From Faecalispora anaeroviscerum (lineage in GTDB: Bacteria; Bacillota; Clostridia; Oscillospirales; Acutalibacteraceae), in assembly GCF_947568225.1 (NCBI RefSeq), contig NZ_CANOOQ010000001.1, forward strand, positions 434,001 to 498,000: a stretch of 64,000 nucleotides of DNA. Reading direction: 5' to 3'. The notes beneath the pieces are model-generated. The model saw only the letters and a list, made by a program, of their open reading frames with translations. It made no database searches and was not told the DNA's origin. Made by a program: the position numbers and the translations under genes. Below are positions 49,203-57,897 of the stretch, one piece after another (position 1 is the stretch's first letter; every line of letters begins with the position of its first letter).

Positions 49203-49236
49203 AGTCAGACCCGCAGGTAACCCTGCGGGTCTGACT
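49203..49236 (+). terminator. Terminator of the ars operon
   Basis: AGTCAGACCCGCAGG and CCTGCGGGTCTGACT form a perfect 15-bp stem, followed by TTTTTTT. Confidence 0.95.
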
Positions 49237-49693
49237 TTTTTTATTAGATATTTGAAAGATACAGAAAAGCAGCAAAATGTTCAAAACAGCGATACGTTTT
49301 TAAGCGAACGGTCAGTTGTATAAAAAACATAATATTAATATTATAGCTATGGTAGAAAAAGTAAATTTATATAGATATATAAGGTAAATCAATCTCGAAG
49401 AATGATGATTACTATCAGGATTGAAAGAATGAAGCAAAGGTGCTTCGCTCGGAGTGCAGAGCTGCTTTTTCTTTCAAACGGGCAGGGTCGGCAGATCAAA
49501 AAGATATCATTTCTGAAACGTATCAGTGGAAAAGCTTTCTGACGGTAGAAATACAGATCATGAAATGCACCCTTCCATTTAGTAGATTGGAAAGGGTGCG
49601 TTTCATGATCTGTATTTTTGTTGCGGATAGCGTCGCAGACGCAGCTTTTTAACTCCCGGTTGCCCCAAAAAACACACAAATCGAACCAAAAAA
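49237..49693. other. Non-coding stretch left of the invertible segment
   Basis: No convincing gene. A 96-codon open frame on the minus strand (49389-49679) covers the large hairpin at 49548-49618 and has no ribosome site, so it is not called. Confidence 0.5.
49548..49618. terminator. Large imperfect hairpin
   Basis: Arms of about 31 bp, such as ACAGATCATGAAA with TTTCATGATCTGT and CACCCTTCCA with TGGAAAGGGTG, around a loop of about 8 nt. It lies where leftward transcription from the promoter at 49748-49776 would run. It could stop or process that transcript. T- and A-rich ends occur on both sides. Confidence 0.6.
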
Positions 49694-49709
49694 GTCGCAG
49701 TTTATCTAA
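49694..49709 (+). repeat. Left inverted repeat of the recombinase segment
   Basis: GTCGCAGTTTATCTAA, the exact reverse complement of 51111-51126. Confidence 0.85.
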
Positions 49710-49747
49710 AACCGAGACCCCTCAGCTCGACATACTACGACAATTTC

Positions 49748-49776
49748 ATTATATATTATCTGATTTTGTTTGTCAA
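49748..49776 (-). promoter_or_regulatory. Consensus sigma-A promoter inside the invertible segment, facing left
   Basis: On the minus strand TTGACA (49771-49776), 17 bp, TATAAT (49748-49753): a perfect match. In this orientation it reads away from the integrase, across the left repeat. After inversion it would be at about 51044-51072 facing right, about 190 nt before the mcp ATG. Confidence 0.8.
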
Positions 49777-49905
49777 TCTTGGTTAAGAAACAAAGAATTG
49801 AGGACAATATTCAAATTAATTTTGGTGAAAAATACGGATTTTTTCGTTTGTCCGAAATAATCCGCCGTCAGAACAAGCGTCACATCTGAAAGGAGCTGTC
49901 ACAAC

Positions 49906-51081
49906 ATGGCACGAAAGGGAGAAAATATATACAAACGGAAAGACGGACGATGGGAAGGGAGAGTAATCAATTCGCAGGGAAAGTATCAATACTTTTACGC
50001 CAAAACCTACCGGGATGTCCGCGCAAAGATGAAGGATATTCAACAGCAAAACAAAACTGTCAATGAAAAGAAGGCACGCGGGCAAGCAAACGCCGCAGAT
50101 TTGTTTGGGTCATGGCTTACAGGGGATCGGATTAGTCATTTGAAACCGTCCACCTATGAAAGCTATTACTACTGTATTTCGGGCTATGTCATTCCTCATT
50201 TTAAACTGCCAGAAAATGCCCAATTGTCGGAACAATCCATCGCCAGGTTTGTAAAGACGATTCATATGAATGAGTCCATCTCAGAATTGTATCAAAAAAA
50301 AATCTTATCTATTTTTAAAACAGCCTTACGCGAAATCTCCAAAAAGTCGCCAGAGTATGGGTCTTTTATGGAAGCGGTTACGCTTCCCAGAGGAAAACCT
50401 GGTACAGAAGTATCGGTTTTTTCTATGAAAGAACAGCGGCTCATTGAATATGCGGTTCAGTCCTCAGAAGATAAAAGGGTACTGGGGATTATTCTCTGTT
50501 TTTACACCGGTATCCGTCTTGGCGAGCTTTGTGCCTTAAAGTGGGGTGATATTGATTTTGAAGCCGGCACGATGTCCATCTGCCGGTCCGTATCACGCAT
50601 CCGGAATTTTGAATCGGGCGGCAGTAAAACAATGCTCTATGTAGGTACTCCGAAAAGCAGAAGCTCCTGCAGAAAAATACCTCTTCCGGCATTCTTGTTA
50701 AAGCTGGCCGAGAATAACTATCTTGGCCCCATGATGGAGAACTGCTATGTGCTTTCTGGAAAAACAGACCCCTTTGATCCCCGCGTATATCAAAGGCTCT
50801 ATAAAAAGCTGCTGAAAAAGGCGGGAATCAGAGCACGCAAATTTCATGCAATTCGTCATACCTTTGCGACGAGGGCACTGGAGCTGGGAGTTGACATCAA
50901 AACTCTCAGTGAGATTCTTGGCCATTCCAATGTCAGCATAACGCTGAATGTCTATGCGCATTCCCTCATGGAGCAAAAGAAAAAGGCAATTGAGAAATTA
51001 AACGAAATGCACGTCACACATATGGAGGTGGCTGCATTCGCCGTCAATTCTGCCGTCATATCTGCGATACCCGCAGTATAA
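49906..51081 (+). CDS. Tyrosine site-specific recombinase (integrase family)
   Basis: A 391-residue phage-type integrase. The N-terminus (MARKGENIYKRKDGRWEGRV) is the arm-binding AP2-like domain, followed by a SAM-like core-binding domain. The catalytic residues are intact: TGIRLGELCALKWGD for Arg I, HAIRHTFATRALELG for His-x-x-Arg, ILGHSNVSI for His and LNVYAH for the Tyr nucleophile. GAAAGGAG precedes the ATG. It is the only gene between the two inverted repeats and is probably their recombinase. The tRNA-integrated element's own integrase is expected elsewhere. Confidence 0.88.
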   Translation: MARKGENIYKRKDGRWEGRVINSQGKYQYFYAKTYRDVRAKMKDIQQQNKTVNEKKARGQANAADLFGSWLTGDRISHLKPSTYESYYYCISGYVIPHFKLPENAQLSEQSIARFVKTIHMNESISELYQKKILSIFKTALREISKKSPEYGSFMEAVTLPRGKPGTEVSVFSMKEQRLIEYAVQSSEDKRVLGIILCFYTGIRLGELCALKWGDIDFEAGTMSICRSVSRIRNFESGGSKTMLYVGTPKSRSSCRKIPLPAFLLKLAENNYLGPMMENCYVLSGKTDPFDPRVYQRLYKKLLKKAGIRARKFHAIRHTFATRALELGVDIKTLSEILGHSNVSITLNVYAHSLMEQKKKAIEKLNEMHVTHMEVAAFAVNSAVISAIPAV

Positions 51082-51110
51082 GCCAATAAATTAGTAAGTG
51101 GCGTACTGTC

Positions 51111-51126
51111 TTAGATAAACTGCGAC
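51111..51126 (-). repeat. Right inverted repeat of the recombinase segment
   Basis: TTAGATAAACTGCGAC, the exact reverse complement of 49694-49709. It lies 30 bp after the recombinase stop codon and 136 bp before mcp. Confidence 0.85.
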
Positions 51127-51261
51127 ACTACATAACAGTCAGTTAATTTTATTATATCCTTTACAAAGATAAGATTATTCTGAGTGAAGGACAAGTGCGG
51201 CTAAAAAATAAGGGGTTAATTTTGAAAAAGCATTCAAATCAAAATAAGGAAGGCGTTATTT

Positions 51262-53034
51262 ATGAAAAAATTCAGGGATTTCAGCATATCCCGCAAATTG
51301 TACACTGGCTTTCTGGCCATGATTGTGCTTATGGTTGTGGTAGGCGGCGTGGGAACCTTCGGGATGATTCGTATCAACAGTATGGATACCTATCTGTACG
51401 AAAAACAGACCGCTCCCATTAGTAACTTAATCGGGGCATATGAAGCATTATATCAGGTTCGTGTAGATGTGCGAGATGCAATTATTTACTCTAATGACCC
51501 TGCAAAGGTCGAGGAGCATAAAAACAGCTACCAGAAAGGTTCGGAGACTTTTTTAAAGAATATAGAGCTCTATCGTCCTTCTATCAACAACGCCTCTACG
51601 CTTGCTCTATTGGATGAAGTGAAAAAAATATATAATGAGACTTACGTGCCGGCCGTTGAGCAGACATTTAAGGTGGCGGGGCAAAATAAACCACAAGAGG
51701 CCGCTTCAACCATTAACGCGATTTCAGATAGCACAAATCTTCTTTTTGAAAAAATGGGACAAATGGTTGACAATCGGATGAGCTCTGCAAAAAGTTCGAG
51801 TGATTCCAATAATGATACGGCAGTGATGTTGATCATTGTTCTTTGCGTTTTTATCGTTTTAGGCGCTTTCTCGGCAATGCTCCTGGGAATGCGTATTTCA
51901 CGTATCATTACAAAGCCGATTGGACGAGTTGTGGACGCGGCCGGTCAAATTGCGCTGGGCCGTATGGATGTTGATTTGAGCGATGTGAATTCAAAAGATG
52001 AAACCGGTGAGCTTGCCGCAGCGTTTACGAAAATGCTGGAGGGAATTCAAAAGCAGGTGCTTGCCGCTGAAGTAATCAGCAGAGGTGACTTTACACAAGC
52101 GGTTCCGCTTCGTTCCAACGAGGATGCTCTGGGTCTTGCACTGGAAAAGATTAAAACAGATCTTAACGATACGTTGCAGCTCATCAGCATGGCGGCGGAT
52201 CAGGTCAATACCGGTTCAGAGCAGGTATCCTCTGCGGCGCAGGCGCTGTCTTCCGGTGCTACGGAGCAGGCGGCCTCTGTGGAAGAGCTGAATGCCTCGA
52301 TTGTGAGTGTCGCTCAGCAGGCTACGCGTAATGCCACTAGTGTGAGTGATGCCACCAATTATGTGGAACAGGCGGGCAAGGGCTTATCAGACAGCAACGA
52401 ATACATGCAGCGCCTGGATGCAGCCATGCACGAAATCGGAGAATCCTCGCAGGAAATTTCTAAAATCACAAAATTGGTTGAGGATATCGCTTTCCAGACG
52501 AATATCCTTGCGTTGAATGCTGCTGTAGAGGCTGCCCGTGCCGGCAACGCCGGAAAGGGATTTGCTGTGGTTGCGGATGAAGTGCGTAATCTTGCCGCAA
52601 AATCCGCAGAGGCAGCCAAGCAGACGGCTGACCTGATTGCAAAATCGGTAGTAACTGTATCAGAAGGAAAACGGCTGGCCACTGAAACCTTGAGCGCCCT
52701 GAGCGAAGTATCTGAAAAATCACAGATGGTCAATCAAGCCATCATTGAGATAGAGTCCGCTTCCACAGAGCAGGCTGCTGCAATTGAACAGATTAATCAG
52801 GGCCTGTCGCAGGTGTCCGCCGTGGTGCAGAACAATGCTGCTACCGCGGAAGAAAGCTCCGCCTCCAGTGAGGAACTCGCGGCTCAAGCACAGACTCTGC
52901 AGGGAGAGGTGTCGAAATTCAAGCTGGCGGGCCTACAGGGCTATCCTTCTTCCGATCCCCAGAAACGCCGCCGCTCTGAGGCGATCGATACGGAATCCTG
53001 GCTTGCTCTCCAGAATGGGGCAGATAAATATTGA
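51262..53034 (+). CDS. Methyl-accepting chemotaxis protein (4HB sensor)
   Basis: A 590-residue receptor. A basic N-terminus and first helix (FLAMIVLMVVVGGVGTFGMI) are followed by a four-helix-bundle sensor domain of about 150 residues, a second helix (AVMLIIVLCVFIVLGAFSAM), a HAMP domain, and a signalling domain with the hairpin tip EDIAFQTNILALNAAVEAAR. It should steer CheA/CheW signalling in response to a small ligand. GGAAGGCG precedes the ATG. It sits just outside the invertible segment, and the following cheW and HD-GYP genes share its direction. No strong promoter is seen between 51127 and 51261. Confidence 0.92.
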   Translation: MKKFRDFSISRKLYTGFLAMIVLMVVVGGVGTFGMIRINSMDTYLYEKQTAPISNLIGAYEALYQVRVDVRDAIIYSNDPAKVEEHKNSYQKGSETFLKNIELYRPSINNASTLALLDEVKKIYNETYVPAVEQTFKVAGQNKPQEAASTINAISDSTNLLFEKMGQMVDNRMSSAKSSSDSNNDTAVMLIIVLCVFIVLGAFSAMLLGMRISRIITKPIGRVVDAAGQIALGRMDVDLSDVNSKDETGELAAAFTKMLEGIQKQVLAAEVISRGDFTQAVPLRSNEDALGLALEKIKTDLNDTLQLISMAADQVNTGSEQVSSAAQALSSGATEQAASVEELNASIVSVAQQATRNATSVSDATNYVEQAGKGLSDSNEYMQRLDAAMHEIGESSQEISKITKLVEDIAFQTNILALNAAVEAARAGNAGKGFAVVADEVRNLAAKSAEAAKQTADLIAKSVVTVSEGKRLATETLSALSEVSEKSQMVNQAIIEIESASTEQAAAIEQINQGLSQVSAVVQNNAATAEESSASSEELAAQAQTLQGEVSKFKLAGLQGYPSSDPQKRRRSEAIDTESWLALQNGADKY

Positions 53035-53079
53035 TGTATCCAGTGGAGGAGTATGAGAGGAAAAAAGGAGGCTTCACAG

Positions 53080-53577
53080 ATGAGACAACAAGTTGGATGG
53101 GATACAAAGCAGGAAGATGAGGAGAAGGATCGATATCTGACCTTCTGGACAGACAGCCAACTATTTGGAGTTCCCATTACGGACATTGTTCAGATTGTCG
53201 GGATGCAGGAGATTACAGAGCTTCCAGATTACCCCAGTTATGCCAAGGGCGTCATCAGCCTGCGGGGGCAAATTATCCCCATCATCGACGTACGCCTTCG
53301 CTTTGGAAAACCCGAGGTTCCATACAACGACCGCACCTGTATCATCATTATTAACGTGCGGGACAATATTTTTGGACTGATCGTTGATGAAGTGGATGAG
53401 GTAACAGACATTTCACCGGAGAAGATAGCGCTTCCTCCAAAGGTGAATACGGATCAAGTGAATACTTACCTCACCGGGATTGCCCAGTTGACGGGCAGTG
53501 CTCAAAAGGACAGAATCGTTCTTCTGATTCACGCGGCGAAAATTCTTGGTGAAAATGGATTTCCAGTACCGGCTTAG
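53080..53577 (+). CDS. cheW: CheW chemotaxis adaptor
   Basis: A 165-residue adaptor between receptors and CheA. The core is LTFWTDSQLFGVPITDIVQI, then YAKGVISLRGQIIPIIDVRL and IFGLIVDEVDEVTDI. The ATG at 53080 was chosen because AAAGGAGG is nine bases upstream; ATG 53053 has an overly close site. It lies 45 bp after mcp and probably forms an operon with it. Confidence 0.9.
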   Translation: MRQQVGWDTKQEDEEKDRYLTFWTDSQLFGVPITDIVQIVGMQEITELPDYPSYAKGVISLRGQIIPIIDVRLRFGKPEVPYNDRTCIIIINVRDNIFGLIVDEVDEVTDISPEKIALPPKVNTDQVNTYLTGIAQLTGSAQKDRIVLLIHAAKILGENGFPVPA

Positions 53578-53683
53578 GCGGCTCAAGGATAAAAGCCCAA
53601 ACGGAATCAATCTTATGGGTCAGTAAGCGCAGGATAAGCATCAGTTATATGGCGCTGCAAATGCTTTTGAGGAGGGGGTACCG

Positions 53684-54322
53684 CTGAAAAAAATAAATGA
53701 GAATTTAACCGCAGATGAAATTTTGCATATGCTCCCCGAAGAACAAATCCGGCACAGCGAAAATGTGGGAAAGCTCATGGAGCAATTCTCGAAATGGCTG
53801 TCGGTATCCCCAATCTATGCCGATTGTGAATGGTATCCGTATTTTGGTCTGGCTGCCCATTACCACGATATTGGCAAAGTGTGCGTTCCCCCGGATCTTC
53901 TTATAAAACCGGGAGTGCTTACCCCAGAGGAATACTGTATGATTCAGCAGCACACCATATTTGCGCGGGAGTTATTTGATCTTGCCCGCAAAAGGAAAAC
54001 GAGAGGGATACCGAAGACGCTGATTCCCTTAATCTATGACGCTGCGGTCTACCATCATGAATGGTGGAACGGAAAAGGCTATCCGTTTGGATTAAGGGAT
54101 CAGAATATTCCCTTTATTGCAAGGGCGACCGCAATTTGCGATTCCTATGATGCAATGGTAAGTGACCGGGCCTACCGGCCTGCATACTCCCACGATTATG
54201 CGTGCGGTGAACTGGAAAGCGGAGCCGGACGGCAATTTGATCCTGCGCTGGTGGACCTGTTTCTGGATCATGAAGCGGAAATACTTCGCGTTTTTGATGA
54301 AATGAACGCGTGTTACAAATAG
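53684..54322 (+). CDS. HD-GYP-type phosphodiesterase-like protein with CTG start
   Basis: A protein of about 212 residues with the HD-GYP pattern: HYHDIGKVCVPPDLLIKPGV, the QQH of MIQQHTIF, YHHEWWNGKGYPFGL (GYP intact) and ICDSYDAMVSDRAYRP. Such domains degrade cyclic di-GMP. No ATG is well placed; CTG at 53684 follows AGGAGGGGG and starts MKKINENLTADEILHML. A shorter ATG start at 53729 would lose conserved residues. It lies in the mcp-cheW operon and may link chemosensing to the c-di-GMP made by the GGDEF protein. Confidence 0.75.
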   Translation: MKKINENLTADEILHMLPEEQIRHSENVGKLMEQFSKWLSVSPIYADCEWYPYFGLAAHYHDIGKVCVPPDLLIKPGVLTPEEYCMIQQHTIFARELFDLARKRKTRGIPKTLIPLIYDAAVYHHEWWNGKGYPFGLRDQNIPFIARATAICDSYDAMVSDRAYRPAYSHDYACGELESGAGRQFDPALVDLFLDHEAEILRVFDEMNACYK

Positions 54323-54357
54323 CCTCAAGAGGTCAAAGTTTTGCTAGGCTTCTAATT

Positions 54358-54392
54358 TAAAAAGACGGATGGCAAAGCCATCCGTCTTTTTA
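54358..54392. terminator. Bidirectional terminator
   Basis: AAAAAGACGGATGG and CCATCCGTCTTTTT pair around a short loop, between the convergent HD-GYP and chemoreceptor genes. Confidence 0.9.
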
Positions 54393-54403
54393 AATGAAAT
54401 GAA

Positions 54404-56347
54404 TTATAACTGAAACTTGTCTACCAGTTCCTTTAGGAGCTGAGACTGTCCGGATAGCTCTTCGCTGGCCGCGGCGCTTTCTTCCGCAGTAGCCGAGTTT
54501 GTCTGTATTACGCCGGAGATCTGGTTCACACTTTGCGTTACCTGATCAACCCTTTCCGATTGATGTGAAGAAGCCTGGGAGATCTGCTCCACATTATCGG
54601 CAACTACCTGAATGCTCTGCACAACCTCAACCAGTGCCTGTTTGGTACTGTCGGCAATTACAGTTCCCTTTTCAACTTGCTCTCTGGAATGGTTGATCAA
54701 AAGCGCCGTGTCCTTTACCGCGTCAGCGCTCTTGGTTGCAAGGTTTCTTACCTCGTCTGCGACCACCGAAAAACCCTTTCCGGCCGTGCCAGCCCGAGCC
54801 GCTTCCACAGAGGCGTTCAGTGCAAGAATATTGGTCTGGAACGAAATATCTTCAATGGTTTTCACGATTTTTTCTATTTGGTTGGAAGAATCGTTGATCT
54901 TTGACATCGCAGCAACCATATCCTTCATATACTGGTTGCTGACTTCGATTTTCGAACGGACATCCGTTACTCTTTCGCTTGCGTCACCCGCGTGCTGTGC
55001 ATTGACTTTCACATGTTCCGCAATTTCTGAGATTGCGGTAGAAAGCTCCTCAATGGAACTGGCCTGTTCCGTAGACCCCAACGCCAGAGACTGTGCGCCG
55101 ATGGCAAGCTGTTCGGAGCCGCTGGCAATCTGGTCGGAGGCGTGATTGATGGAGGTTAGCGACTCGTGCAGCGAACGGGTGATATTCTCCAGCGATTCCT
55201 GAATAGGCACAAAGTCGCCGCTGTATTCCAGTTCGGTTTTCACCAGCATATTACCCGCCGATACTTCGTGCAGAACATGCGTGATCTCTGTAATATAGCT
55301 GCGCAGAGTCAAAACCGTTTTCTTCAGCGAGTCGGCCAGAATACCGGTTTCGTCCTGTGCGTTCACTTCTACCGTATCCGAATGCAGGTCGCCTTCGGCC
55401 AATTGCTCCAGTCTGCGGCAGACAAGAGAGAGTGGGTTCGCGATGGATTTTGCCGTCGACCGGGCGAACAGGACACCCAGCAGAATACAGACAATTGACG
55501 AAATAAGCAGACCCATAATCGTAAAATTAATGGATGAGGTCATCTCCTTAATCGGGGCCACGATGCCGAAAGACCAGCCGTTTGTTCCGGGCAAAGGGGC
55601 ATGGTAGCAGATGCGATCTCCCGTGCTGTAAGAATAAATGGTAATTCCGCTTTTTGTTAGATCAGCGTATTTATAAACTTCAGCGGTTTTTCGCTGGTCA
55701 ATCTTTTCCGGCGCAATGTTGCCGATCAAAACGCCGTCTTTGTTGATTATAAACGCACTTCCTGTTTTTCCGACGACAACGTTCTGAATGAAGGGACTGT
55801 AAACATGAGCGTCCATTGTTGCCATCAGTACGCCTTTGAAATTGCTGTTAGAAATCGGAGTACAGGCAATCACGCAAAAGTTCCCGTTGATATCTTTCAT
55901 TGGTTCAGAAAAATAGGTTTCTCCGGCCAGAGCCTGTTTAAAATAGTCCTGATCCGCAACGCTTTTGCCGTTTAAGTCAGCGTCCTTGCTCGCGATTTTT
56001 CCGTCTTTCGAAACAAGGCTCAGCGATTGGTAGCCATAAGAGCTCTTCTGCTGATCCAACAGGCTTACCATTAGAGGCTCTGTCAGTCCGGTGGCTCCAA
56101 GGGTGTTTGAAGATGCGGCAGATTGGAATGAAGTTTTCATGTTGTTCATGCCATGGGTAATGGATTCCGTCAATACGTTCCCCATAGAGGTCAAATCACT
56201 GTTTACATTTTGGGTTAATCCCTGGTAACTGGAATAAACACCTACGCCAAGGCTTAAAAGGGCTGTCAGAACAACAACGGGGACTGTATTTAAGATCAGT
56301 TTTACTTTAAGAGATTTAATTTTGCGTGTCATTGCTAGTTTTCGCAT
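54404..56347 (-). CDS. Methyl-accepting chemotaxis protein (dCache sensor)
   Basis: A 647-residue receptor. An N-terminal helix (LILNTVPVVVLTALLSLGVG) precedes a double Cache sensor domain (DADLNGKSVADQDYFKQALA, then TGSAFIINKDGVLIGNI), a second helix (FTIMGLLISSIVCILLGVLF), HAMP and the signalling tip EDISFQTNILALNASVEAAR. dCache domains often bind amino acids or other small nutrients. AAAGGAAG precedes the ATG. It is a single gene and is not linked to the other receptor. Confidence 0.92.
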   Translation of the reverse strand: MRKLAMTRKIKSLKVKLILNTVPVVVLTALLSLGVGVYSSYQGLTQNVNSDLTSMGNVLTESITHGMNNMKTSFQSAASSNTLGATGLTEPLMVSLLDQQKSSYGYQSLSLVSKDGKIASKDADLNGKSVADQDYFKQALAGETYFSEPMKDINGNFCVIACTPISNSNFKGVLMATMDAHVYSPFIQNVVVGKTGSAFIINKDGVLIGNIAPEKIDQRKTAEVYKYADLTKSGITIYSYSTGDRICYHAPLPGTNGWSFGIVAPIKEMTSSINFTIMGLLISSIVCILLGVLFARSTAKSIANPLSLVCRRLEQLAEGDLHSDTVEVNAQDETGILADSLKKTVLTLRSYITEITHVLHEVSAGNMLVKTELEYSGDFVPIQESLENITRSLHESLTSINHASDQIASGSEQLAIGAQSLALGSTEQASSIEELSTAISEIAEHVKVNAQHAGDASERVTDVRSKIEVSNQYMKDMVAAMSKINDSSNQIEKIVKTIEDISFQTNILALNASVEAARAGTAGKGFSVVADEVRNLATKSADAVKDTALLINHSREQVEKGTVIADSTKQALVEVVQSIQVVADNVEQISQASSHQSERVDQVTQSVNQISGVIQTNSATAEESAAASEELSGQSQLLKELVDKFQL

Positions 56348-56793
56348 TCCAAACTTCCTTTACCTGAATTTTTTCTGCTTTTTCTGAGTGTTCTTTTCTT
56401 CGAAGAAAATTATCTAATAGTAATTTCGGCCTATCGAAACAGAAATCCAATTACAATAGTTACTAAAGGGAATTTTTTCCATTAAATAGGCTCATTCTTC
56501 TAACTGGAAAAATGCAGATGCTCCAAAAAGCCAGAAAAAGGGGATAGAGTCTCTTTGGGAATGCAAGCAAACGAAAAAATCATTCTACTGTAACGCAACA
56601 CACAATTTGCCTGCCGTTATGCCCGTTTTAAGGACTGAGAATGGAGGTTCTGAGGGCGGTCAGCGGTTGGCAAATACTTGCACTTATCAAAATCAGTGTT
56701 GTAATTTGGTTACGGGTAACCATCAAATGCTGGAAAAAATGGTGCATAGCAGGGCGGTCATCTGAAATTTGCGATACGGGAAGTTTGTGCAAC
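56348..56793. other. Intergenic region before the AEC transporter
   Basis: No convincing gene. A plus-strand frame from 56641 runs into the transporter but its first 51 codons lack a ribosome site or membrane-protein character. Confidence 0.5.
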
Positions 56794-57738
56794 ATGATAT
56801 TGACATTTTTACACGCAATCGAAAGTATTCTGACGATCATCATTATGTTCATGACGGGCTGGATTCTGACCCACGTTGGTTGGTTGGATGAAAAAACCAG
56901 CATTGTCTTTTCGAAAATCATAGTGAATGTTTCGTTTCCCTGCTATATGCTGTGGAATCTGATGTCCAACTTCGATAAGGCCAAGCTGCAGGAGCTTTCG
57001 GGTGGACTGGTGATCCCCATCGCGTCCATTTTGCTGTCGTATTTTCTCAGCGTTCTTGTCAGTAATCTGCTGAAGGTGGACCCCAAGCGCAGAGGCGTTT
57101 TTCGCTGCATCTTTTTTACCTCCAACACGATTTTTATCGGGCTGCCCGTCAATTTGTCCTTATTTGGTGCGGAAAGCACCCCGTATGTTCTGATTTATTA
57201 TATTGCGAACACCTGCTTTTTCTGGACTCTGGGCAACTATGAAATCAGTAAGGACGGCGATGTGGGGGGAGAAACAAAACGCTTTTCCTTCAGTACGCTG
57301 AAACGAATTTTTAACCCGGCCATGGCGGGGTTTGTGATTGCCATTATCCTGATTCTTCTGAACATTCAGCTACCAAGCTTTATCATGGACAGCTGCAAAT
57401 ATATCGGTGAACTGACAACTCCTCTCGCGATGTTCTTTATCGGAATCGTGCTTCACTCCACGCCGCTGAAAAAGCTGAGGTTTGACCGCGATCTGGTGGT
57501 TTTGCTGCTGGCGCGTTTCCTGCTTTGCCCGGTCGTCGTGATCGTGCTGGAGCTGTTCATACCGATTCCGTCCCTGATGGCCAAGGTGTTCGTCATTCAG
57601 GCCGCGATGCCCGCAGTTACCAGTACGGGAGTAATCGCCAAGCAGTATGGCGCGGATTACGAGTTTGCCACGATCGGGACGGTTGTCACTACCATTGCGA
57701 GCATGATCGTCATCCCGATTTACATGGTGCTGATTTAA
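56794..57738 (+). CDS. AEC-family transporter
   Basis: A 314-residue polytopic protein of the auxin efflux carrier family, with about ten membrane helices in two halves. Typical segments are FPCYMLWNLMSNF near the first half and AAMPAVTSTGVIAKQYG in the second. Members export or import organic acids such as malate. The ATG at 56794 gives the usual family length; an upstream extension from 56641 is not supported. It has its own terminator. Confidence 0.85.
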   Translation: MILTFLHAIESILTIIIMFMTGWILTHVGWLDEKTSIVFSKIIVNVSFPCYMLWNLMSNFDKAKLQELSGGLVIPIASILLSYFLSVLVSNLLKVDPKRRGVFRCIFFTSNTIFIGLPVNLSLFGAESTPYVLIYYIANTCFFWTLGNYEISKDGDVGGETKRFSFSTLKRIFNPAMAGFVIAIILILLNIQLPSFIMDSCKYIGELTTPLAMFFIGIVLHSTPLKKLRFDRDLVVLLLARFLLCPVVVIVLELFIPIPSLMAKVFVIQAAMPAVTSTGVIAKQYGADYEFATIGTVVTTIASMIVIPIYMVLI

Positions 57739-57796
57739 CGCTGAAAAGAGAAGTTTTCCGGTTGCATGAAAGTAAGCAACTTTAAAAACACATAAC

Positions 57797-57830
57797 AAAA
57801 AGGGTCAAATTTTATATTTGACCCTTTTTG
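57797..57830. terminator. Bidirectional terminator
   Basis: AAAAAGGGTCAAAT pairs with ATTTGACCCTTTTT between the AEC transporter and the LysR gene. Confidence 0.85.
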
Positions 57831-57897
57831 TGTTTTCTCGCTACAATGCGTTACCCGTTCTCTTCCATCAAAGGCGTTCTCTGCAAAAAATTTGTTT

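Larger units (their letters stand above)
49694..51126. mobile_element. Putative invertible DNA segment with its recombinase
   Basis: Perfect 16-bp inverted repeats bound the segment. Inside are a tyrosine recombinase gene (49906-51081) and a consensus promoter pointing out through the left repeat. Chemosensory genes start 136 bp to the right of the right repeat. This architecture is that of a recombinase-driven inverton. It could also be a small recombinase-only insertion element; no target duplication was identified. Confidence 0.6.

Noticed and set aside
49389..49679. 96-codon minus-strand open frame
   Set aside because: It spans the large hairpin and has no ribosome site; the sequence is better explained as non-coding structure.
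49906..51081. The recombinase as the integrase of the tRNA-fMet element
   Set aside because: It lies 25 kb from the element border and is enclosed by its own inverted repeats, so the two appear unrelated.
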